From the NCBI GenBank assembly GCA_016098155.1, contig JAAAJB010000515.1:1-25796 (forward strand): a DNA stretch of 25,796 nt, read 5' to 3'. Under the pieces are notes generated by a model, which made no database searches, was not told where the DNA came from, and was given only the letters and a program-made list of their open reading frames with translations. Of this stretch, positions 14,649 to 23,765 are shown in pieces (positions within the stretch are counted from its first letter, which is position 1; every line of letters begins with the position of its first letter). The translations under genes were made by a program, and so were the position numbers. This DNA is from Actinomortierella ambigua (taxonomy: Eukaryota > Mortierellomycota > Mortierellomycetes > Mortierellales > Mortierellaceae).

Positions 14649-15272
14649 GATCTGTAGTTGTTGTAGTTGTTGTTGTAGTTGTGGTGGGCGGTGGTTGTTG
14701 CTAAAACAGATTTGTGGTAGCAGTTATTGAACACACAAAAAAAAAAAAAAAAGGTGACCGTGTCTCGCGAAGTGCAATGAGCAACGCGAATGAGGCGTGT
14801 TTCTAAAATGGAAGGATGAGAGAATGCAATGCCACAAGACAATCCATATGACGTACAGCTGTACACTTTACTCACAGAGCAAAAGGCGGTGCAAATGCAA
14901 TATCATTCCCAAAAGGGCAATTTTCACTGAGAACGCGAGCAGTTGACAATGTGGGGCGGCGGCAAGAGCTTCCGGTCGTCTACGCGGTGTCGATATGCTT
15001 TATTGAGCCGGAACGGTATGGACATTGTGGGACATCCCGACAGTCTGCGGACAAGCCAACCTCAATCGCCCATATGCAAGAATCTAAATTTTTTTTTTTC
15101 CCTCCAGCCAGCAGATGGAACGTGCCTCCTTCACCAACTTCCATATGGAGAGGACGACAACAGGTAAAAAAAAAATGTAAACAGATAACATAAAAGTGGT
15201 CCGATTTGGGCCGCCTTCTCTTTTTCTTTCTCTCCAACCATCCCTTCACCTCCCCACTCATCTCATCACGAA
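14649..15272. promoter_or_regulatory. Divergent promoter region (small protein / phosphate carrier)
   Basis: 624 bp between the minus-strand small gene and the plus-strand carrier. It contains a 16-A homopolymer at 14737-14752, GTTGTA repeats near 14653-14680, and a TATA-like CATAAAAG at 15189-15196. A pyrimidine-rich tract (15218-15262) runs almost to the carrier's ATG, the usual look of a strong fungal promoter and start region. No gene seen inside. Confidence 0.5.
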
Positions 15273-17102
15273 ATGGCTTCCCCTCAGTCCCAGGCCCCCA
15301 CCGGCGCTAACCTCTATGCCCGCTTCGCCCTTGCTGGTGCCATCTGCTGCGGTGTCACCCACGGTGCCCTGACCCCCGTCGATGTCGTCAAGACCCGTAT
15401 CCAGCTCGAGCCCACTGTCTACAACAAGGTATGCCCCGTGTCCCATAACCTCTGTTCTTCACTACCTGGCCCCTCCCCCACCCACCCCGGTCCTCCCCCC
15501 CCTTCCTACTCTACTCGTTCACACCCCTCGCCGATCCCAGCAAGCCTATCTCGATTCACCCTTGTGGTGCCTACTTTGTGTGGGCTGGTACGGTCTCCAG
15601 TCTGTTGGTAGCAGCGACTAGATCAGGCCGCCGCCCTCGCATTGTCCTCGATCGATCCAATCTCGCAATCAATCTCGATTGATTCGGAGCAACGTGATCA
15701 AATCAGGAGTGCACCCTCATCTCAAGCAGCCTCGTAACAAGAGCGAGTAGCAAAGGGAGGAGGGGGGGAAGAGCGATCAAGATGAATGGGCGTCATTGCT
15801 CGTTGCTACCCGATCATCAGTACAAAGGACGGATGGAAGGAAGGGTGCGGGATCAGGACAGCCACGAATTTTTCCTCAGTACCCGATAACCCGATAATAC
15901 CTGTCGCACACTCAACACAACACAACACGGATACGACACAAACCTGTTGACAATCACAGCACGCCAGGACAATTGTGACAAAGTGGACAGACATGCTTTG
16001 CTCTCTATCTCTCTGTTGCTCTTCTTCTCGCTCGCACCCGATTGTTAGTCCTTGTCGATAACCTTTTTTGCGCTCCGGCTCTTACCATAAAGGAAAGAGC
16101 ACAAGAAAGGAGAACAAGGAGAGAGGGGGGGGAAGAACGACGATGACGATGAGGGGAACAAGTCAGTCATAATATGACGGGGAATCATGTCCTGTCCTTT
16201 TCGCGCAGCATCCCCTGCGCATACCCACACATACATACTCTTTCTCTCTCATTCTCTCCGATCCTTCTCCGGGAAACTTTTCTAACGCGCCCTTTTCTCT
16301 CTCTCTCTCTCTACACAATGATTCGCCACCTTTATAGGGTATGATCGGTGGTTTCCGCCAGGTCGTCAAGGCTGAGGGTGCCGGTGCTCTGATGACCGGC
16401 TTCGGCCCTACCTTCGCTGGTTACTTCCTCCAGGGTGCTTTCAAGTTTGGTGGTTACGAGTTCTGGAAGAAGACCTTCATCGATGTCCTCGGTGTTGAGA
16501 CCGCCACCAACAACCGCACCGCCATCTACCTGGCCTCGTCCGGTATCGCCGAGTTCTTCGCCGATGTTGCCCTCTGCCCCCTCGAGGCCACCCGTATCCG
16601 TCTCGTCTCCCAGCCCACTTTCGCCACCGGTCTGGTCTCTGGCTTCGCCCGCATCCTCAAGGAGGAGGGTGTTATCCGCGGCTTCTACTCCGGCTTCGGC
16701 CCCATTCTGTTCAAGCAGATCCCCTACACCATGGCCAAGTTCGTCGTGTTCGAGCGTGTCTCCGAGTCCATCCTCGCCCAGGTCGGCCCCAAGGAGAACA
16801 TGTCGTCTGGTGCCCAGACCGGTGTCAACCTGGGCTCTGGTCTGATTGCCGGTGCTGCTGCCGCCATCGTCTCGCAGCCCGCCGATACCCTGTTGTCCAA
16901 GATCAACAAGGCCTCCGGCTCTGGCTCCGTCATGTCCCGCCTCGTTGGCCTCGCCAAGGAGCTCGGCCCCCGCGGTCTCTTCCTGGGTCTTGGTCCCCGT
17001 ATTGTCATGGTCGGTACCCTGACCGCCTTCCAGTTCGCCATCTACGCCGACATTAAGAAGGCCCTCGGTGCCACCAACTCTGTTGAGATCCGCAAGGCCT
17101 AA
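15273..17102 (+). CDS. MIR1: Mitochondrial phosphate carrier, 306 aa, 2 exons
   Basis: Imports inorganic phosphate with protons into the mitochondrial matrix for ATP synthesis; it acts in the inner membrane. Exons 15273-15428 and 16338-17102, joined in phase 0. The protein has the three carrier repeats with signature motifs PVDVVK (35-40), PLEATR (133-138) and PADTLLSK (233-240), giving six membrane spans. Stretches such as [19 protein letters not shown]-like [43 protein letters not shown] and [14 protein letters not shown] match the yeast Mir1 / animal SLC25A3 family closely. The yeast protein is about 311 aa, so this one is full length. Codons are almost all C-ending, as expected for a very highly expressed gene. 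The start is the first ATG after the pyrimidine-rich leader and matches family length. The 909-nt intron is unusually long here. Confidence 0.97.
15429..16337 (+). other. Long 909-nt intron of the phosphate carrier gene
   Basis: Starts GTATGC after codon 52 and ends TTATAG before codon 53. It is C/T-rich at its 5' end. It contains a 7-bp perfect inverted repeat (15667-15673 with 15678-15684), a short ACCCGATA direct repeat near 15881-15897, a GA-rich block near 15750-15775, and a CT dinucleotide run at about 16295-16312 near the acceptor. No coding region or snoRNA box pair was found. Confidence 0.85.
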
Positions 17103-17535
17103 ATGCCCCCACACACTCTGTATTTTTACACATCACACACACGCACATAACAACAACATATCATTCAGCTGATTCTATGCAGGGATTTCTTTTCTGTTCT
17201 GGGAGCAAGAGAGAAAACCCCATGTGTGGTTGTCATCACAAACTCATCTCCAATGGGAACATTGGAGCATAGACATTTTTTATAATAAAACACAAAACGT
17301 TACCTATACACATTTTTGTTTCCATGCTATCAAAGTGTGGGTTGTGAGGTTGAGAGGGAATAATGATGAGTAGGGGTCTCTACACGACTCTTTGGGTACA
17401 CCCGTCGTGAAAAAACGATCCGTGGATCTGATTGGCTGCTGATGTTTACTCACTCTGATACTGCTCGGGCGTGATTCCCACCTTCAAATTCATCTTTTTT
17501 TTCTTTACTCCTGCCACACACATCGACCCTCCGCC
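17103..17535. other. Intergenic: carrier 3' flank and PheRS alpha promoter
   Basis: 433 bp between two tandem plus-strand genes. It contains AC-rich sequence directly after the carrier stop, the carrier poly(A) signal, and a T-rich tract (17491-17506) shortly before the synthetase start. No gene seen. Confidence 0.6.
17284..17289 (+). terminator. Poly(A) signal of the phosphate carrier gene
   Basis: AATAAA in an AT-rich patch, 182 bases after the carrier's stop codon. Confidence 0.55.
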
Positions 17536-20152
17536 ATGGCATCCAGCGAAGACATTCAGACATTGATCCTCACCACCCTCGACTCCCAGGGCACCATCGA
17601 GAACACAGAGTCCCTCAAGGGTCCTGATGGCAACACGATCCCTTACCTCGCAGTCGTCGGTGTCCTCAACAGTTTGGCCAGCAAGGAGGTACACATGAAA
17701 TATCCTTGGTTCGCCCCCCTTGGGGCCCCCTCGTCTAGCTCTCGGCCGCATGTTTACCCAATGTCAACATGGAGAAACCATGTCCTAACGCGACTTGCCC
17801 GCCTCCTTTTATTCGCCGTTCTACTCAATGATAACCTTTTGATATGCACCTTGAATGAACACCGGGACCCCCTGTTTTATCTAGATGGTCTCTTATACCA
17901 CTATTGAGAAGGATCTCTTTGTTCTGACGGCCGAAGGAAACGAGATTGCCGATACTGGATCCCATGAGGCCAAGGTCTTCAACGCTGTCGATGCCCAGAA
18001 TGGCATTAGCATCTCCGATCTGGCTGTAAGTGGAGCCAGCCAGCAGAAAACAAACTCATTGCGGCTAGTGATACGCAGATGATTGATACACCATTGACGG
18101 ATGCTGACTCACATTTTTATTTCTGTGTTGCCCTCCCTCCCCCGCCTTTCCCTCTCCTCCTTTCCCCTCCCCTCTTTCTGCTTTCTTCTTTTTTTTTCCA
18201 ATTCTTTTTTCTGGGATACTAGAAACTTTTGGGCGCTTCTGCCAAGATTGGTCAGGGCAAGGCTTTCAAGAACAAATGGATCAAGAAAGATGGTGACAAG
18301 CTCGTCCGCGAGGTAACAATTCGACGGGCTTTAATTGCTCTGGAGACCTAATGTCCTTCATATTGCCACTTTCTTCTCGCCCAGAGACTAACACATCCTT
18401 TCACTACGTGTCCTCTCAACACGGCATGATCTTAATGTGGAATGACTCAATAGGTCCAGACCATTGTTGATCAGACACAGTTGGATGCTTTGGAGGTCCG
18501 CAAGACTGGAACACACTCCAACGCTTCTACGCTCAAGGACCTTCAGTCCCGCAAGCACGTTGAGAAACAGTAAGCGGGAGAACACACGAAAAGAAAAACG
18601 ACTGCGTGTAAGAGCAAAGCAATGTTTGCCGCCCGTCGAAAACAAAAGACTCATCAATGCCACTACTTTTGACCCTCCCCCTCCCCCCTTCATAGGAAAC
18701 TCATCTCATACAAGGTCGTGAAGGGCCCCAAGTTTGCTCTGACAGTGACCAAGGAGGCTACGGACCTGACCACAGACATGCTGGCAGATGGCTCATGGAA
18801 GACCCAGTCGTTCAAGAAGTACAACTTTGCCGGTAACCCACCTGAGGGCGGTCATCTGCATCCTCTCATGAAGGTCCGCGAGGAGTTCCGCAAGATTTTC
18901 TTCGAGCTTGGGTATGCAAAGAAATCGGGGTGGAATAATGCAAGGCTGTGGTGCCGTGGTTTATTCGTCATTCCATTTTGTATTTGGGCTACGGACACTG
19001 GTGAATTTATTTCTGACACCTCATGACTTGTCAACTTTTTTCTTGTAGCTTCGAGGAGATGCCCACGAACAAGTTTGTCGAATCGTCGTTCTGGAACTTT
19101 GATGCCCTCTTCCAGCCTCAGCAGCACCCTGCTCGTGATGCCCACGATACCTTCTTCCTTCTCGGTATGCGTGCATTTGTCTTTATCAGCAGATAATCTC
19201 CTTGGGGTGCGATAATTGCAGCCCGCGAGACTGACCCTAACTTTTCTATCACCACTTTGTTCACTCTGGACTATTGCCACTGGAAAAAAAATAGACCCCG
19301 CCACCTCGGACAAATTCACCGATATGGACTATGTAAATCGCGTCAAGGAGGTTCACTCGCACGGTGGTTATGGTTCGACGGGTTACGGCTACGACTGGAA
19401 GATTGAGGAGGCCCAAAAGCTTCTGCTGCGCACGCACACGACCTCTGTTTCATCCAACATGCTGTACCGTCTGGCCCAGGAGACCAAGGCGCGCGGTGGC
19501 GAGTTCCGCCCGGCAAAGTTCTTCTCGATCGATCGTGTGTACCGCAATGAGACGGTGGATGCGACGCACTTGGCCGAGTTCCACCAGGTGGAGGGAGTCA
19601 TTGCTGACAAGAACCTGACGCTGGGTGATCTGATTGGCTTCATGAAGGTCTTCTTTGAGAAGATGGGTGTCCCCGACATCAAGTTCAAGCCCGCCTTCAA
19701 CCCTTACACGGAGCCCAGCATGGAGATCTTCTCGTGGCACCCTGGCCTGGAGAAGTGGGTCGAGCTCGGTAACTCGGGCATGTTCCGCCCAGAGATGTTG
19801 GAGGCCATGGGTCTGGACCCTGATGTCCGCGTCATCGCCTGGGGTCTCGGTCTGGAGCGCCCTACAATGATCAAGTATGGTCTTGACAACATTCGTGAGG
19901 TAAGATGGCGGGGTTGCTGTGCTTTGGGTCCCTTTGGATCATAGTTGTATATGTACGTATTTGACATGCTCCCTCTTCTTTTCTTGCTCCTAACGCCTTC
20001 TTTCTTTCTTTCTTTCTCTCTCTCTTTATCGTCGCGTTCATTAATAGCTCTTGGGACACAAGGTCGATTTGGATATGATTCAGTCCAACTCTGCCTGCCG
20101 TCTGGATAAGAAGATGGGCAAGGAGAAGGTTGGCAAGGACGCTGAGGTCTAA
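17536..20152 (+). CDS. FRS2: Cytosolic phenylalanyl-tRNA synthetase alpha subunit, 513 aa, 8 exons
   Basis: Catalytic subunit of the alpha2-beta2 enzyme that charges tRNA-Phe with phenylalanine. Exons: 17536-17688, 17885-18025, 18223-18312, 18454-18569, 18696-18911, 19049-19164, 19295-19899, 20048-20152; every junction is GT-AG and in frame. The N-terminal half is the winged-helix RNA-binding region of the eukaryotic/archaeal alpha chain ([13 protein letters not shown] near its end). The class II catalytic core follows: a motif 1 region around [35 protein letters not shown], the [11 protein letters not shown] segment, motif 2 [16 protein letters not shown] (about 348-363), EFHQVEG, and motif 3 [13 protein letters not shown] (about 461-473). 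Yeast Frs2 (503 aa) and human FARSA (508 aa) are of similar size, so this is full length. The start has a strong Kozak context (CCGCCATGG). The beta subunit gene is not in the window. Confidence 0.97.
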
Positions 20153-20183
20153 GCGAGTACATAGATGGACGTATAGAACGAGG

Positions 20184-20189
20184 AATAAA
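20184..20189 (+). terminator. Poly(A) signal of the PheRS alpha gene
   Basis: AATAAA 32 bases downstream of the TAA at 20150-20152. Confidence 0.65.
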
Positions 20190-20214
20190 CTACAAGATAG
20201 CTGTCTGTACCAGA

Positions 20215-20220
20215 GTTTAT
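20215..20220 (-). terminator. Candidate minus-strand poly(A) signal
   Basis: TTTATT on the plus strand is AATAAA on the minus strand. It lies 108 bases beyond the stop of the possible minus-strand frame at 20328-20531 and 26 bases from the plus-strand signal, as expected between convergent genes. Confidence 0.3.
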
Positions 20221-20327
20221 TGCTCTGCTAGTGCATTGTGCACATATGTCGGGATGGATTGATGTGTGCATTCCTGTGAGGCGACAAAGATAGCATGCCC
20301 ATGAATCATAATTTGTACCAATAATGT

Positions 20328-20531
20328 CTACCTTGTAACCCTCAATGGAATACTGCGTCTCCGTGTAACTGTTCGCGTCGTGCCTTGAGTCACTCTGATT
20401 ACCACGTTTCCGCTAAATAAGGACACTTTCCAAGCCCCTCTAGCGTATCTCTGGAACGAGTCATGGAAGAATTTGGTCTGGCTATCGAGAGATTCTCTGG
20501 TCCAGGTGGTGCGATTTATCCTGGTAGGCAT
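20328..20531 (-). CDS. Possible small or partial minus-strand protein, 67 aa
   Basis: Not recognised. Open from ATG at 20529-20531 to TAG at 20328. The sequence (MPTRINRTTWTRES, then KFFHDSFQRYARGAWKV, then FSGNVVIRVTQG) is not low complexity and is rich in Arg/Thr. An AATAAA lies downstream in the right orientation. It could be a small gene, the terminal exon of a damaged gene whose other parts lie at 20776-21234, or a chance frame. Confidence 0.22.
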   Translation of the reverse strand: MPTRINRTTWTRESLDSQTKFFHDSFQRYARGAWKVSLFSGNVVIRVTQGTTRTVTRRRSIPLRVTR

Positions 20532-20775
20532 GCTTTAGTAACTGGCAAAGGTGGTGGAGAAGATGACAGTCCTAGGCTAGCATGCTTCCAATTCAAACAT
20601 AAGAAAAGATGGAGGCGCTAATAGAGTTGATGAGCTTCCTTTAATTCTGACATGGACTCGTGCTCACACTCCCAAAGCAAAACAACTTCCTCGGCTACTA
20701 TGGCCCGGGTTGCATACGATATACTCGAGTGTTGGTAGACTGGGCGTCATACATAGGCGTAACTAGCTAGCCTAG

Positions 20776-21234
20776 TCATGAGCTCGACGGAGGCGGTGGC
20801 GGCTCGTCGGCGTTGTGGTTTACCATGTTCGCCATATTGCGGAAAGTGGCCGCTTGCGCAACCTCCTTTCATCTCAGACTTTCAGCTCTGATCTATAGAG
20901 ATGAGTGTAACTGTGCCAATCTTGTGGTGTATGTGCTCAAATTACTTGAGTTAGCAGGCCCTAAACAACCCTTTGTGAGATGGTTGATACCTCCACACAC
21001 ATCTGCAAGTTAAAGTGAACCCATCATAGTGGTCAACCAATTGGAGTCATCACCGAGCTCTCGCCTCAAATCGACGACCATGTCTTTGGCTACTCGCTCG
21101 TGGAGAACAAAGTTTCGCCAGAGTTTAGGGCACTTTACCATGGGCAGAGAGAAGTCGCGGGGTTCAGATTCGCCAAATGCGGAATTGGAATAAAACACAC
21201 AACGGCCAATGCGTAAACGATCCCCCGAAGCCTT
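20776..21234 (-). pseudogene. Minus-strand coding fragments, probably a decayed gene
   Basis: Two open fragments on the minus strand. The first (21234-21010, stop TAA) reads protein-like for about 74 codons with no start ATG: GRCVFYSNSAFGESEPRDF, LPMVKCPKLWRNFVLHERV, DLRRELGDDSNWLTTMMGSL. The second (20868-20776, stop TGA) is about 30 codons: EVAQAATFRNMANMVNHNAD followed by a Pro/Ser-rich end. Stops separate them and no good splice sites link them. The family is not recognised. A decayed lineage-specific gene is the simplest reading; a real gene with introns I could not place is possible. Confidence 0.35.
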
Positions 21235-21305
21235 TCACAGATTAGCTTAAATGCTCAACTGCGGCCTACGCACTTCAGTCAGCCCAACTACAACCCCTTT
21301 CCTCT

Positions 21306-21314
21306 ACATAAATA
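21306..21314 (+). promoter_or_regulatory. TATA-like element upstream of the 264-aa gene
   Basis: ACATAAATA followed about 15-50 bases later by a pyrimidine-rich CTTTCTGTTGCCCC region suitable for transcription start. It precedes a likely 5'-UTR intron (21370-21472). Confidence 0.35.
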
Positions 21315-21474
21315 TCGCCATTTGCTTTCTGTTGCCCCTTCACCCACCATTGCCCTCACTTATCGCCTAGTATGTGTTGACATCTTTTTTTCTGTCTCGA
21401 CACAGTGTCCATTTGCTGGAGAGAATGTGCACTTGCTGACCTTTTGTCCAACAAAAAACTTCTATCCCTTAGGA

Positions 21475-22269
21475 ATGGTGCAAGTACACACATATGCCGA
21501 TGGGAAACTAGTCCCGTACGAGACAATCCGACAATGGGAGGCAAAGCGACTGGCCCATGTGACCAGCTTTGTTTATCGCCTGCTGGGCAAGAAGCAGCCA
21601 CCGCCTAGCAGCACCCAAACCATGGATGAGCAAAGAAGCAACCTGGCCGAGCTGAAGGTCGAGATGGGCGAGGACAAGATGCGGAAGCTACTGAGTCCAT
21701 ACCTTGGACTCTCTCGGCTCGCGACCAAGGCCATCAGCTTCTTGTCGTTCGGCAGGCGATCGTACAGCATCGTAGAGATCGCCATCGTCAGCGGTAGTAC
21801 GGACGACCTCGGTCCTAGCGAGTTTTTGGACAAGCTGAACCGTGTCCTGCAAAGCGAGGACGAGGCGAGCAGCAAGAAGATGCGGCTCATGGCGTGCCCC
21901 GACCACTACTTGCTTGCCAATACAGGAGGAGGCACGAACGCTGCTACCATGGAGGTGATCGAGACGACGGGTGGGTCTCCCTTCCCAACCCAATTCTTCA
22001 TCCGCTTTGGCGATGAAACGGGGATGCGCTCGCAAAGGGATCCAGCCTACGAGGTCCAGATGGTGGGTGCCGCCCGAACAAAGTGTGGTATGGTCATTGG
22101 CGCTGTGCGACACCAGATCCGTCGTGAGCCGGGAGGTTTGAGAATGAAGCTTTTGATCGAGTTCCCATTGCTGACCCCGAATTGGATGCTACGACAGCAT
22201 CAGGCTCATCTGATGTGTGAGTTCAATAATTGGGTCAGAGACGCGCTCGCCATTGCTCCCCACCCATAG
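21475..22269 (+). CDS. Uncharacterised protein, 264 aa
   Basis: Not recognised. Starts at ATG 21475 (MVQVHTYADGKLVPYETIRQ), the first in-frame ATG; the frame is open further upstream without one. A good donor (GTATGT at 21370) and acceptor (CCCTTAG ending 21472) just before it suggest a 103-nt 5'-UTR intron. The N-terminal half is basic and helical (EAKRLAHVTSFVYRLLGKK, ELKVEMGEDKMRKLLSPYLG). The C-terminal half looks like a compact alpha/beta domain: CPDHYLLANTGGG, EVIETTGGSPFPTQFFIRF, YEVQMVGAARTKCGMVIGAV, then HQAHLMCEFNNWVRDAL near residues 242-258. No signal peptide or clear membrane span. The codon mix is ordinary, with no triplet repeats. The regularity of the frame makes a real gene very likely; function unknown. 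Confidence 0.75.
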   Translation: MVQVHTYADGKLVPYETIRQWEAKRLAHVTSFVYRLLGKKQPPPSSTQTMDEQRSNLAELKVEMGEDKMRKLLSPYLGLSRLATKAISFLSFGRRSYSIVEIAIVSGSTDDLGPSEFLDKLNRVLQSEDEASSKKMRLMACPDHYLLANTGGGTNAATMEVIETTGGSPFPTQFFIRFGDETGMRSQRDPAYEVQMVGAARTKCGMVIGAVRHQIRREPGGLRMKLLIEFPLLTPNWMLRQHQAHLMCEFNNWVRDALAIAPHP

Positions 22270-22829
22270 CACCATAGTAAAAAACCACATTGGCCATGCC
22301 GAAGGTCGCCATACCGCAGCTTCATGCGCCTGTAGTAAATACATGTGCATCTCTTTGGTTCACCTATGCCCAGCACACCTGCTGGGCATCCATCTCAAAT
22401 GGCATGACGATACACTGCGGACAAAAATGGTCGAGGCGAATTAGCGGGATTCCATCTCTAAAAGCGGGTTATGATATTTATTTGGTCTATGAAAGTCGGT
22501 CGCAGAGCTCATTGAAAGTGGAAAACTGCCACTGCTAGCCTACATGATGCTCTTTCCCCAGATGCCCGTCCTGCGGTATGTCAAGTTTGCCTTCAGACCT
22601 TCAGAGGACATTAATCCTAGACAACAACTTACCCTAGATAGACAAATATGCAAACTGGAAAAACGAAGTAATGATTAGCAGACTGAAGACAAAGCACAAC
22701 CGTACAACTTCCATGATGTTATTAACCCACACAACGTGGAGGTCCCTGTCACCCCGCGATGAAAACAACCACAGCCAGGAGGAGACTTCAAGGCGCCTTA
22801 GTCTACTAAAGTAGACGTCGTTGCAGCAC
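22270..22829. other. Gene-poor interval with two small inverted repeats
   Basis: No believable coding region. It carries a perfect 9-bp stem with a 4-base loop at 22367-22388 (TGCCCAGCA / TGCTGGGCA) about 100 bases after the 264-aa gene's stop, possibly in its 3' UTR. A 7-bp stem with a 2-base loop lies at 22801-22816 (GTCTACT / AGTAGAC), just before the first repeat copy. Confidence 0.55.
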
Positions 22830-22924
22830 CACCTACAGCCACGAATGACTGAGGAGAGGTCATAGCAAGTGGCAGTCCAGCGCCTGGCCTCGACTATAGC
22901 CGCTCATGGACCCAAGGAGCAACC
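22830..22924 (+). repeat. 95-bp repeat, copy A
   Basis: Begins CACCTACAGCC, contains the core GAGGAGAGGTCATAGCAAGT and CCAGCGCCTGG, and ends GACCCAAGGAGCAACC. It differs from copy C at about five positions. Confidence 0.85.
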
Positions 22925-22952
22925 AACTGCAATAGATCAAAGACAACAGCGC

Positions 22953-23042
22953 CACCTGCAGCCACGGATGACTGAGGAGAGGTCATAGCAAGTGGCAATC
23001 CAGCGCCTGGCCTAGATTAGAGCCTCTCATGGACCCAAGGAG
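22953..23042 (+). repeat. 95-bp repeat, copy B
   Basis: Same core as copy A, beginning CACCTGCAGCC. Its phase is about 123 bp after copy A. The right end diverges after ACCCAAGGAG. Confidence 0.85.
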
Positions 23043-23212
23043 TTGACTCGTCTCTGAAAGCGATAAAGCACCTATGCTCGTCCTAACGGGAAGTAGAGTT
23101 GTCGAGTGGGTGAGGCCATACATGGAGGAGGGAAGGTTTGGACCTGATTCCATTCGTCTCTCCCTCATGTACCCACAAGTCTGACGGAGAACAGTTGTTC
23201 GAATTGCATCTC

Positions 23213-23307
23213 CACCTGCAGCCATGAATGACTGAGGAGAGGTCATAGCAAGTGGCAGTCCAGCGCCTGGCGTAGACTATAGCCTCTCATGGACCCAAGG
23301 AGCAACC
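23213..23307 (+). repeat. 95-bp repeat, copy C
   Basis: Full-length copy, about 260 bp after copy B, ending GACCCAAGGAGCAACC like copy A. The 170 bp between B and C is not recognisably repeat-derived. Confidence 0.85.
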
Positions 23308-23347
23308 CGAACAACGTGTTCAAATCCACACCTTCACAAAAAAGATT

Positions 23348-23413
23348 GCAAAGAGGTCATGGCAAGAGGTAATCCAGCGCCTGGCGTAGCTTATAGCCTC
23401 TCAGATACCCAAT
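23348..23413 (+). repeat. 95-bp repeat, degenerate copy D
   Basis: Shortened and diverged copy: AGAGGTCATGGCAAGAGGTA, then CCAGCGCCTGGCGTAG and TATAGCCTCTCA. It lacks the left end and the final ACCCAAGGAG block. Phase about 114 bp after copy C. Confidence 0.7.
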
Positions 23414-23631
23414 GTGGACCCTGCTCACATCCATTCGTCAACTCTGTACACATGTTGATACTTGGCCTTCAATGTCGTCATCATTACCTTGCAAGACATC
23501 TTGTGCGTGGATGACAATGGGGAGGAAATGTGAAATGTAAATTTTGTGTTTTGGGATGACTATGGATACTGAGAGGGATGTTGGAAGAAAGGGAAGGAGC
23601 TGCTTTGTGGACTGCCTAGATCGTGTCTCAA

Positions 23632-23637
23632 TATAAA
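23632..23637 (+). promoter_or_regulatory. TATA box of the right-edge gene
   Basis: TATAAA in CAATATAAACC, followed by a roughly 70-nt tract of almost pure C/T (23653-23720) and then a clear donor at 23766. This is a classical TATA, pyrimidine-rich start, 5'-UTR exon arrangement. Confidence 0.6.
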
Positions 23638-23765
23638 CCTCCAGTCTCGCTCGCCTTTCTCATCCTCTCTTTCTCTCCTCTTCTCTCTTTCCTCTCTGTC
23701 TTTCCTCTCTCTGTCTTTACTCCACTTCTTTAACGCCATCCTCCGAGGACAAAAGAACAGCCAAG

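Noticed and set aside
16332..17114. Long open frame (260 codons) on the minus strand opposite phosphate carrier exon 2
   Set aside because: It is the mirror of a gene with extreme C-ending codon bias, which removes stops from the opposite strand. The product is Gly/Glu-rich with no recognisable domain, and the plus-strand protein is unambiguous.
22830..23413. CRISPR-like array
   Set aside because: Units are too long (about 95 bp), spacing is irregular, and the setting is a eukaryotic genome.
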